A stretch of 64,000 nucleotides of DNA, taken from the NCBI GenBank assembly GCA_002350525.1, contig DEFA01000017.1, positions 101,261 to 165,260 on the forward strand, written 5' to 3'. The notes below the pieces were generated by a model, which saw nothing but the letters and a program-made list of their open reading frames with translations, had not been told where the DNA came from and searched no databases. This document shows positions 34,956 to 41,696 of the stretch, piece after piece (within the stretch, counting starts at the first letter, position 1; each line of letters starts with the position of its first letter). A program made the position numbers and the translations under genes. Origin of the DNA: Lachnospiraceae bacterium UBA2864. Its GTDB lineage: Bacteria; Bacillota; Clostridia; Lachnospirales; Lachnospiraceae.

Positions 34956-35699
34956 ATGGGTGATACGGTTCTTAAGGTTGAAAATGTAGGAATGAAGTTC
35001 AACCTCAGTAAAGAAAAACATGACTCTCTAAAGGAATATTTTATAGCACTTCTTAAGGGAGAGTTGAAATATAATGAGTTCTGGGCTCTCAGAGACGTTA
35101 CGTTTTCGCTGGAAAAGGGAGACAGACTTGGTATACTCGGATTTAACGGAGCGGGAAAGTCGACGCTCCTTAAAGTGGTCGCGGGAGTTTTTAAACCGAC
35201 GGAAGGCACGGTATGGAAGACCGGAGTCATAGCTCCTCTTATCGAGCTCGGAGCGGGTTTTGATCCTCAGTATACAGGAAGGGAAAATATTTTCCTGTAC
35301 GGAGCATGTCTCGGATACAGCAAAGGCTTTATCAATGAGAGAATTAATGATATAATAAAATTCTCAGAGCTTGAAGAGTTTATAGACGTTCCCGTAAAGA
35401 ATTATTCTTCGGGAATGAAAGCAAGGCTCGGCTTTTCTGTTGCGACGGTGGTGGAACCTGATATCCTTATTCTTGACGAGATATTATCCGTCGGAGATGC
35501 AAGGTTCAGAAAAAAGAGTGAGAAACGTCTTAAGGAACTGATAGACAGAGGAGTAACGGTACTCTTCGTATCTCATAACACCGAACAGGTAAAGCAGCTC
35601 TGCAACAAGGCAATCATACTGAAGAACGGCAGACTGACAGAATTCGGAGATGCAGAGGGGGTTTCTGCATTGTACGAGAAGGCCGTTCAGGAGCATTAA
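34956..35699 (+). CDS. Polysaccharide/teichoic-acid exporter ATPase
   Basis: The 247-residue ATPase is of the TagH/Wzt type, with Walker A GFNGAGKST, IELGAGFDPQYTGRENIFLYG (typical of this group), signature NYSSGMKARLGFSV and Walker B ILILDEILSVGD. It has no C-terminal substrate-recognition domain. It follows its permease by 9 bp. Confidence 0.92.
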   Translation: MGDTVLKVENVGMKFNLSKEKHDSLKEYFIALLKGELKYNEFWALRDVTFSLEKGDRLGILGFNGAGKSTLLKVVAGVFKPTEGTVWKTGVIAPLIELGAGFDPQYTGRENIFLYGACLGYSKGFINERINDIIKFSELEEFIDVPVKNYSSGMKARLGFSVATVVEPDILILDEILSVGDARFRKKSEKRLKELIDRGVTVLFVSHNTEQVKQLCNKAIILKNGRLTEFGDAEGVSALYEKAVQEH

Positions 35700-35720
35700 T
35701 GAAAGGACAAGGGGTGAAGG

Positions 35721-36569
35721 ATGTACTTTCTGGAGATACTTAAGGTTATATTTGTAGGAATCATTGAGGGAATTACCGAATGGCTTCCTATAAGCAGCAC
35801 AGGACATATGCTTCTCGTGGATGAATTTCTCAAGATGAGAATGAGCGAGGATTTCAGGAAAATGTTCTTCGTAGTTATACAGCTTGGTGCAATACTTGCG
35901 GTTGTTTTTATCTTCTGGGATAAGCTGTGGCCTTTTAAACGGCAGACAAAGGACGGTCAGGGGACGATAACGGTCAACAAGAAGATTATCAGTCTCTGGA
36001 TCAGAGTCATCATAGCAACTCTTCCGGCTGCTATTATCGGACTGCTTCTCGATGACTGGATGGATGAACATATGCATAAGCCATGGATCATCGCTATATT
36101 CCTTATACTTTACGGTGTATGGTTTATCTGGGTTGAAGAGAGAAACAGACATCGCCGCCCGAGAGTTAAAAAACTCCTTAAAGTTACATATCTTGATGCA
36201 GTCAAGATAGGATTGTTTCAGTGTCTGTCCATTATTCCGGGAACATCCAGATCGGGAGCAACCATAATCGGAGGTCTCGAGACAGGACTTTCAAGAAGAG
36301 TAGCGGCAGAATATACATTCTTTATGGGAATTCCTATAATGTTCGGATGGAGCGTTGTAAAGCTTATCAAGTTCGGATTCCATTATACATTTTTCGAATT
36401 CTTTGAGCTTATACTCGGAATGGTTGTAGCATTTACCGTATCACTTCTGGTTATCAAGTTCCTTATGGATTATATAAAGAAACATAATTTCAAGTTATTC
36501 GGTTACTACAGAATAGTACTTGGTGCACTGGTACTTATTGTATTCGGAATTAAGGCTATCGCGGGTTAA
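35721..36569 (+). CDS. uppP: Undecaprenyl-diphosphatase
   Basis: The 282-residue membrane enzyme recycles undecaprenyl diphosphate, the carrier lipid for wall polymers, and gives bacitracin tolerance. Both BacA motifs are present: EGITEWLPISSTGH and PGTSRSGATI. It lies 21 bp after the exporter ATPase, which fits shared use of the carrier lipid. SD is AAGGGG. Confidence 0.95.
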   Translation: MYFLEILKVIFVGIIEGITEWLPISSTGHMLLVDEFLKMRMSEDFRKMFFVVIQLGAILAVVFIFWDKLWPFKRQTKDGQGTITVNKKIISLWIRVIIATLPAAIIGLLLDDWMDEHMHKPWIIAIFLILYGVWFIWVEERNRHRRPRVKKLLKVTYLDAVKIGLFQCLSIIPGTSRSGATIIGGLETGLSRRVAAEYTFFMGIPIMFGWSVVKLIKFGFHYTFFEFFELILGMVVAFTVSLLVIKFLMDYIKKHNFKLFGYYRIVLGALVLIVFGIKAIAG

Positions 36570-36622
36570 GACGCGGGACTTGCCGGTGATAAGCATTTCA
36601 ACATAATATATAGGATGAAAAG

Positions 36623-37354
36623 ATGAAAGCACGTCTTGATAAGATCCTTGCAGATTCAGGTCTCGGAACGAGGAGCTCGGTCCGGGACCTTATTAAGTCA
36701 GGGACGGTAAAAGTAAATAATGTTACGGAGAAGGATCCGGGTAAGAAGGTGGATACGGACTGCGACGAGATTATAGTCAGGGGAGAACATATCGACTTCA
36801 GGGATAAGGTATATTATATGCTGAATAAACCTGCGGGGGTCATAACCGCTACAGAGGATAAAAAACAGTCTACGGTCATTGATCTTATAAAAGATAAGAA
36901 GAGAAGAGATCTCTTTCCTGTGGGACGCCTCGATAAAGATACGGTGGGGCTTCTGATCATAACGAATGACGGTGATATGGCTCACAGACTTCTTGCACCG
37001 GGAAAACATGTGAAGAAGACCTATCTTGTCAGAGTGGACGGTATTATCACAAGTGAGATTAAATCCGGAATAGAAAGCGGGGTTGATATCGGAGACGAGA
37101 AGCCTACTGCTCCCGCAGAGTTATGTGAGATACAGATGTTGGAAGAAAGTGAAGGAAAGCCATGCATTTCCGAAGCGGAGATAACCATTACGGAAGGTAG
37201 ATACCACGAGATAAAGAGAATGTTCGAAGCCTTCGGGCTGAATGTTGTTTATCTGAAGAGATTATCTATGGGAAGCCTTAAACTGGATGAAAATCTTGAA
37301 GAAGGTGAGTGGAGGTTCCTTACAGATAAAGAAATACAAAGTTTGCAGAGATGA
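36623..37354 (+). CDS. rsuA: RsuA-family 16S rRNA pseudouridine synthase
   Basis: The 243-residue protein has an N-terminal S4 domain (RLDKILADSGLGTRSSVRDLI) and a RsuA/RluB-type catalytic domain with the active Asp in VGRLDKDTVGLL. RsuA modifies 16S U516 and RluB/E/F modify 23S, so the exact target is inferred. SD is AGGA. Confidence 0.85.
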   Translation: MKARLDKILADSGLGTRSSVRDLIKSGTVKVNNVTEKDPGKKVDTDCDEIIVRGEHIDFRDKVYYMLNKPAGVITATEDKKQSTVIDLIKDKKRRDLFPVGRLDKDTVGLLIITNDGDMAHRLLAPGKHVKKTYLVRVDGIITSEIKSGIESGVDIGDEKPTAPAELCEIQMLEESEGKPCISEAEITITEGRYHEIKRMFEAFGLNVVYLKRLSMGSLKLDENLEEGEWRFLTDKEIQSLQR

Positions 37355-37426
37355 ATGATACAAACTCATATCCTGCATACTTGAACAAAGACGTAAACTT
37401 GATACCTTAAATGCGTAGATTAGTGC

Positions 37427-37455
37427 TTGACTTATGGATTTTCCTATGTTATCCT
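37427..37455 (+). promoter_or_regulatory. Promoter of rpmG-secE-nusG-rplK-rplA
   Basis: TTGACT (-35), a 17-base spacer and TATCCT (-10) lie about 80 bp before rpmG. Confidence 0.6.
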
Positions 37456-37460
37456 AACAC

Positions 37461-37500
37461 TTGCGTTTTTAGCGCTTTTTTTATCGTGCTTAAAACGCAA
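37461..37500 (+). promoter_or_regulatory. Leader hairpin before rpmG
   Basis: TTGCGTTTTTAGC pairs with GCTTAAAACGCAA (one mismatch) around a U-rich loop, right at the expected transcript start. A stem at the very 5' end may protect the mRNA or control this ribosomal operon. Confidence 0.4.
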
Positions 37501-37536
37501 TAAGGCTAAAGTTGAATAAAAATGGAGGTGACAGTT

Positions 37537-37686
37537 GTGCGCGTAAAAATCACACTCGCATGTCAGGATTGCAAACAGCGTAATTACAATCTGACAAAGG
37601 ACAAGAAGCTTCATCCGGACAGGGTGGAGACAAAGAAGTATTGTAAGTTCTGCAAGAAGCATACAATGCACAAGGAGACCAAGTAA
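37537..37686 (+). CDS. rpmG: 50S ribosomal protein L33
   Basis: This short gene encodes 49 residues from a GTG start with GGAGGTG upstream: MRVKITLACQDCKQRNY, then KKLHPDRVETKKYCKFCKKHTMHKETK. The two CxxC pairs mark the zinc-binding L33 type. It lies before secE, the usual Firmicutes order. Confidence 0.95.
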   Translation: MRVKITLACQDCKQRNYNLTKDKKLHPDRVETKKYCKFCKKHTMHKETK

Positions 37687-37719
37687 TAAGAGGATTCAGT
37701 AGATCAAAGAGGTGAAGAT

Positions 37720-37923
37720 ATGTCAGAGAAAAAACAGGCATCACCTTCTCTTAAGAGAAGCTGGTTTCAGGAACTTAAGTCAGAGTTTGGCAAGATCACA
37801 TGGCCGACAAAGAAGAAGCTGGGAAGAGAGACAATAGTTGTTCTCGTTATCGCAATTCTTCTTGGTTGTATCATAGCAATCGTTGATGGTCTTCTTAAGA
37901 CCGGTCTTGCATATTTATGGTAG
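37720..37923 (+). CDS. secE: Preprotein translocase subunit SecE
   Basis: The 67-residue protein has the SecE core FQELKSEFGKITWPTKKKLGRETIVV followed by a single membrane helix. It is an essential part of SecYEG. Normal Gram-positive length; lies between rpmG and nusG. Confidence 0.95.
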   Translation: MSEKKQASPSLKRSWFQELKSEFGKITWPTKKKLGRETIVVLVIAILLGCIIAIVDGLLKTGLAYLW

Positions 37924-37934
37924 GCGGTGATCAT

Positions 37935-38624
37935 ATGGCAGAAGAAAAGACAATCGGCATTGATGAAGAGAACATTGAAGAAACAGCTGAAGTTACTGCA
38001 CAGGCTGCTGATGAAGCAGAAGCTGCTGCGGAAACTGCTGAGGAGTCTGTTCAGGCAGACGAGCCGAAGCGTCCGGTTTCTTCCAATGTAAAGCAGAACG
38101 GTGACAACGAACCACACTGGTACGTTGTACATACTTATTCGGGATATGAGAATAAGGTTAAAGCTGATATCGAGAAAACCATCGAAAACAGAAGACTTGA
38201 GGATCAGATGTTTGAGGTAATGGTACCGCTCCAGGATGTACTGGAGACAAAGAAGGACGGTTCCAAAAAGGTAGTATCCAAGAAGATATTTCCGGGATAT
38301 GTACTGGTTCATATGATTAAGAACGATGTAACATGGTATGTGGTAAGAAATACCCGTGGTGTTACAGGATTCGTAGGACCCGGATCCGAGCCTGTGCCTC
38401 TTACAAGCGAAGAAATGAGAAAACTTGGTGTAAGAATAGACGACTATGTTATAGACGTAGAAGTTGATGATACTATCAAGGTCATCAGAGGAGCTTGGGA
38501 AGGTACCATAGCAAAGATAAAGTCTATCAGCCGTACTAAGGAAACAGTTACGATCGAGATAGATATCTTTGGCCGTTCAACAGATGTTGAAATCGGTTTA
38601 GGTGATATTCAGAAGTTAGATTAG
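37935..38624 (+). CDS. nusG: Transcription termination/antitermination factor NusG
   Basis: The protein has an acidic N-terminal extension of about 55 residues (Glu/Ala rich), then the NGN domain (HWYVVHTYSGYENKVK; FPGYVLVHM; VGPG) and the C-terminal KOW domain (DTIKVIRGAWEGTIAKI). The start at 37935 follows GGCGGTGA; the ATG at 37917 overlaps secE and contains the SD, so it is unlikely. NusG binds RNA polymerase and affects elongation and pausing. Confidence 0.95.
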   Translation: MAEEKTIGIDEENIEETAEVTAQAADEAEAAAETAEESVQADEPKRPVSSNVKQNGDNEPHWYVVHTYSGYENKVKADIEKTIENRRLEDQMFEVMVPLQDVLETKKDGSKKVVSKKIFPGYVLVHMIKNDVTWYVVRNTRGVTGFVGPGSEPVPLTSEEMRKLGVRIDDYVIDVEVDDTIKVIRGAWEGTIAKIKSISRTKETVTIEIDIFGRSTDVEIGLGDIQKLD

Positions 38625-38651
38625 TGGAAGGGAAAACCCCGATAATACCAC
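38624..38651 (+). promoter_or_regulatory. Candidate ribosomal-protein leader element before rplK
   Basis: GTGGAAGGG, a short A loop, then CCCCGATAATACCAC, forming a GGG/CCC stem closed by GTGG/CCAC. The same pattern occurs before rplA at 39128-39159. It lies just before the rplK SD and overlaps the nusG stop by one base. Confidence 0.45.
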
Positions 38652-38667
38652 ATAGGAGGTAATTAAA

Positions 38668-39093
38668 ATGGCTAAGAAAGTCACAGGATACATCAAATTA
38701 CAGATACCTGCAGGAAAGGCAACTCCTGCTCCACCGGTTGGTCCGGCTCTTGGACAGCACGGTGTAAATATCGTTGAGTTCACAAAGCAGTTTAATGCTC
38801 GTACAGCAGATCAGGGAGATCTTATCATCCCTGTAGTTATTACAGTATATGCAGACAGAAGCTTTTCATTCATCACAAAGACTCCTCCTGCAGCAGTTCT
38901 TATAAAGAAGGCTTGCAAGATCCAGAAGGCGTCAGGTGAACCAAACAAGAAGAAGGTTGCTAAGATCACAAAGGCTCAGGTTCAGGAAATCGCTGAACTG
39001 AAGATGAAGGATCTCAATGCAGCAACAATCGAGTCTGCTTGCAGCATGATCGCCGGAACAGCACGTTCTATGGGCGTTGAAGTAGTAGACTGA
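38668..39093 (+). CDS. rplK: 50S ribosomal protein L11
   Basis: The 141-residue protein is standard L11: IKLQIPAGKATPAPPVGPALGQHGVNI at the N-terminus and the conserved C-terminal rRNA-binding domain (IAGTARSMGVEV). It forms the GTPase-associated centre of the 50S subunit. SD is AGGAGG. Confidence 0.98.
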   Translation: MAKKVTGYIKLQIPAGKATPAPPVGPALGQHGVNIVEFTKQFNARTADQGDLIIPVVITVYADRSFSFITKTPPAAVLIKKACKIQKASGEPNKKKVAKITKAQVQEIAELKMKDLNAATIESACSMIAGTARSMGVEVVD

Positions 39094-39127
39094 TAATAGG
39101 TATCAGATGTTTAATAGAATCTAATAG

Positions 39128-39159
39128 GTGGAAGGAGGTCGCTCCTCCGATAATACCAC
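39128..39159 (+). promoter_or_regulatory. Candidate ribosomal-protein leader element before rplA
   Basis: GTGGAAGGAGGTCG, then CTCCTCCGATAATACCAC: a GGAG/CTCC stem closed by GTGG/CCAC, with the same AAGG and CCGATAATA side sequences as the element before rplK. The stem also contains a GGAGG, so it could hide or mimic a ribosome site. The true SD (AGGAGG) follows it. Confidence 0.45.
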
Positions 39160-39175
39160 AGGAGGTATAATAGTA

Positions 39176-39886
39176 ATGAAAAAAGGTAGAAGATATTTAG
39201 AAGTTGCAAAGCTTGTAGAGAAGACAAAACTTTACGATCTTGACGAGGCTGCTCAGCTTATTAAGCAGACATCAAATGCAAAGTTCGATGAGACAATCGA
39301 AGCTCACCTTAAGCTCGGTGTTGACGGACGTCACGCTGATCAGCAGGTACGTGGTGCCGTTGTTCTTCCTCACGGAACAGGTAAGGATGTTAAGGTTCTC
39401 GTATTTGCTAAGGGTGATAAGGTAGATCAGGCTCTTGCTGCCGGTGCAGATTATGCAGGTGGAGAAGAACTTATCCCTAAGATCCAGAACGAAGGATGGC
39501 TTGACTTCGATGTTGTTATTGCAACACCTGATATGATGGGCGTTGTAGGACGTCTCGGACGTGTACTCGGACCTAAGGGCTTAATGCCGAATCCAAAGGC
39601 CGGTACAGTTACACCTGATGTTGAGAAGGCTATCGCAGATGTTAAAGCCGGTAAGATTGAGTACAGACTTGACAAGGCAAATATCATTCACGTTCCTGTT
39701 GGAAAGGCATCTTTCTCAGCAGAGCAGATCGCGGACAACTTTAGAGCCTTAATGGATGCAGTAATTAAAGCTAAGCCTGCAAGTGCTAAGGGACAGTATC
39801 TCAGAAGTGTTACTATCTCTTCAACAATGGGCCCTGGAATCAAGCTTAATACAACTAAGTTTGGTGGAGACGGTTCAGCAAAATAA
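39176..39886 (+). CDS. rplA: 50S ribosomal protein L1
   Basis: The 236-residue protein is standard L1, with GTGKDVKVLVFAKGDK and VGRLGRVLGPKGLMPNPKAGTVT. The start at 39176 has AGGAGG at the correct distance; the frame continues upstream to 39128 through the leader element and is not real there. L1 is known to repress its own operon in several bacteria. Confidence 0.97.
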   Translation: MKKGRRYLEVAKLVEKTKLYDLDEAAQLIKQTSNAKFDETIEAHLKLGVDGRHADQQVRGAVVLPHGTGKDVKVLVFAKGDKVDQALAAGADYAGGEELIPKIQNEGWLDFDVVIATPDMMGVVGRLGRVLGPKGLMPNPKAGTVTPDVEKAIADVKAGKIEYRLDKANIIHVPVGKASFSAEQIADNFRALMDAVIKAKPASAKGQYLRSVTISSTMGPGIKLNTTKFGGDGSAK

Positions 39887-39918
39887 TAAGTAGGCTGGTA
39901 TCGGCATACATAGATAAC

Positions 39919-39965
39919 AAAGCAACACAATTTGGGACAATTATACAAATTGTGTTGCTTTTTTT
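39919..39965 (+). terminator. Strong terminator after rplA
   Basis: AAGCAACACAATTTG pairs perfectly with CAAATTGTGTTGCTT around an 11-base loop, followed by a T-run. It ends the ribosomal operon before any rplJ or rplL gene. Confidence 0.9.
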
Positions 39966-40010
39966 GTGGGATTTTTTTATACTTGAGGTATGGGAAAGGG
40001 GTGTGATTAC

Positions 40011-40265
40011 ATGGATAGAGACGATATCAGAAATATAATGATCGAGCTCATCGAAGAGGTTATGCCGGAGATTGAAGAGGTTGCTTTTAACAGAAATATA
40101 GTTGCCGAATATGGGGTAAATTCAGTTTCTATCATAAAGCTTATTGTTGCAGCGGAGAAGAGATTTGATATCGAATTTTCCGATTATGAACTTGCACTGG
40201 ACGGTTACAGAACCTTCGAGGACATGGTGGTTCTTATATATGAAAAACTGGAAGATAAAGAGTAA
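40011..40265 (+). CDS. Acyl carrier protein
   Basis: The 84-residue protein has the four-helix ACP pattern, with the likely phosphopantetheine Ser in EYGVNSVSIIKL (usual motif DSL) and an acidic recognition helix. No fatty-acid genes are nearby, so it is more like a specialised carrier for a dedicated pathway. The ATG at 40011 is preceded by AAAGGGG; the frame from 39990 begins before that SD. The partner gene is 14 bp downstream. Confidence 0.8.
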   Translation: MDRDDIRNIMIELIEEVMPEIEEVAFNRNIVAEYGVNSVSIIKLIVAAEKRFDIEFSDYELALDGYRTFEDMVVLIYEKLEDKE

Positions 40266-40279
40266 AGGAGGGTGCCGAT

Positions 40280-41341
40280 ATGTCAAATAAAAAGAAGTTG
40301 CCTGTTACATATCCGATGATCACTTCATGGCAGTGGCACGCAACGCTTTTCTCGATTCTTTCATCTAACGATAATGCAAAGAAGTGGATATTCAGTAATT
40401 ATATCCAGCTCAGATGCTATAACATAGTTGAGATATTTACAGGCGATGATATGCTTTTTACGGATATTATGCCGGGAAGCAGTTCTCTTCAGGAATGTCC
40501 TTATTTGATAACATCGCTTCTCACTAAAGAGCAGATTGAGAGCTATTGCGGAAATATAATCGATTTCATCATCAAGACCATTGACCTGGGCGGATATGTG
40601 TACGGAGTTATCGATGAGGCGAGAATCCTCAGTGATTTCGAAGTGGATTATAAGTTCCCTCATGAACTGTTCATATACGGTTACGATATGGATCAGGAAG
40701 TATTCTATGTAGGAGACTTCACATTCAAGGATCGCTATTCTCACAGTAAGGTTTCTTTTGAAGCTGTAAGAAGAGGATATGAAGTAATATCCGCACCTGA
40801 AGATCATATGTTCAAGGATGATTACAAGGGAACAAGAGGTCTGTATGTAATACAGAAGAACGTGGACACATGTTACTACAATGTGGATATCACACTTATC
40901 AGAGACACTCTCCGCGAGTACCTCAGTTCCGCGGATACCAAGAATCATTTCCGGATGATGAGGAATCGTTTTAATGATACCACCTTCGGGGTAAAGGTAT
41001 ATGACAGAGTGCTTGAGAGGATAAATATGCAGATGTCCAAGAAGGAGCCGGATTTTGATATACGTGCACTTCATGTAATGTATGATCATAAGGTGCTTAT
41101 GTTTGAGAGACTGAAGTATCTTATGGCTAACGGATATCTGAACTATGATCAGGATCTTCTCGATACCTATCAGCTTGTTGTGAAAAACATGCTGACAGCC
41201 CGTAACCTCCTGATAAAGATATCTATAAACGGAAATGTTGAAGACGCATCCAGATTTAAGATGTATTTCGGAATAGCAAAAGAAAAAGAGGTATCTGTAC
41301 TTCTCGAAGTTCTTTCGAGACTGGATCAGAGAGCTATATAA
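40280..41341 (+). CDS. Unknown protein paired with ACP, possibly BtrH/C39-like acyltransferase
   Basis: The 353-residue protein has no motif I can name with certainty. The central part (FPHELFIYGYDMDQEVFYVGDFTFKDRYS) resembles the papain-fold region of peptidase C39-like and BtrH-type proteins, which move acyl groups from a dedicated ACP to a target. The N-terminal SWQWHATLF lacks the usual catalytic Cys, so activity is uncertain. The C-terminal half is helical. It is soluble, with a good SD (AAAGGAGG), and is coupled to an ACP gene. Confidence 0.45.
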   Translation: MSNKKKLPVTYPMITSWQWHATLFSILSSNDNAKKWIFSNYIQLRCYNIVEIFTGDDMLFTDIMPGSSSLQECPYLITSLLTKEQIESYCGNIIDFIIKTIDLGGYVYGVIDEARILSDFEVDYKFPHELFIYGYDMDQEVFYVGDFTFKDRYSHSKVSFEAVRRGYEVISAPEDHMFKDDYKGTRGLYVIQKNVDTCYYNVDITLIRDTLREYLSSADTKNHFRMMRNRFNDTTFGVKVYDRVLERINMQMSKKEPDFDIRALHVMYDHKVLMFERLKYLMANGYLNYDQDLLDTYQLVVKNMLTARNLLIKISINGNVEDASRFKMYFGIAKEKEVSVLLEVLSRLDQRAI

Positions 41342-41407
41342 TATTACGGATAGAGAGCAGTAATACTAGCGTATCATAGGACAGTAAATGATTATCTGAC
41401 AGATAAG

Positions 41408-41432
41408 AAGGGCGGAGCATCCGCCCTTTTTT
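41408..41432 (+). terminator. Terminator after the ACP gene pair
   Basis: AAGGGCGGA-GCA-TCCGCCCTT followed by TTTT. A classic intrinsic terminator. Confidence 0.9.
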
Positions 41433-41696
41433 CTATGCTGTTGGGAAAAGAAAAATATAACGATCACGAGGTTAAATGCATTTAATTTGAATTCAACAAA
41501 TTGAACAAAAATGAGTTAAAATACCCCCTTGCTTTTGTTTACTTTTTAGGGTTGTTGTGTTAATATTTTGGGTATGTGAACATTTGTAATCGTTCGGTTG
41601 TTTTTTGTGTGCTCTGAACCGCATTATACGGATAAGAAAAAAGATGAAAAATCATCGGAAGATTACTTCAATAATTTACCAGGAGGAATTGAACAA
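41433..41696 (+). promoter_or_regulatory. nifJ upstream region with promoter at 41538-41566
   Basis: This non-coding stretch is AT-rich. TTTACT (41538-41543), a 17-base spacer and TAATAT (41561-41566) form a likely nifJ promoter about 130 bp before the start, leaving a long leader. A TTTGAATTCAA palindrome near 41489 lies upstream. No gene is seen; the frame that runs in from 41598 is a leader read-through. Confidence 0.5.

Noticed and set aside
41538..41580. Possible Rex site (TTGTTGTGTTAATATT) in the nifJ promoter
   Set aside because: It matches only half of the TTGTTAA-N4-TTAACAA consensus; too weak to call.
41598..41696. Upstream extension of nifJ to 41598
   Set aside because: The extra 33 residues read through the leader and the AGGAGG site; the family N-terminus starts at 41697.
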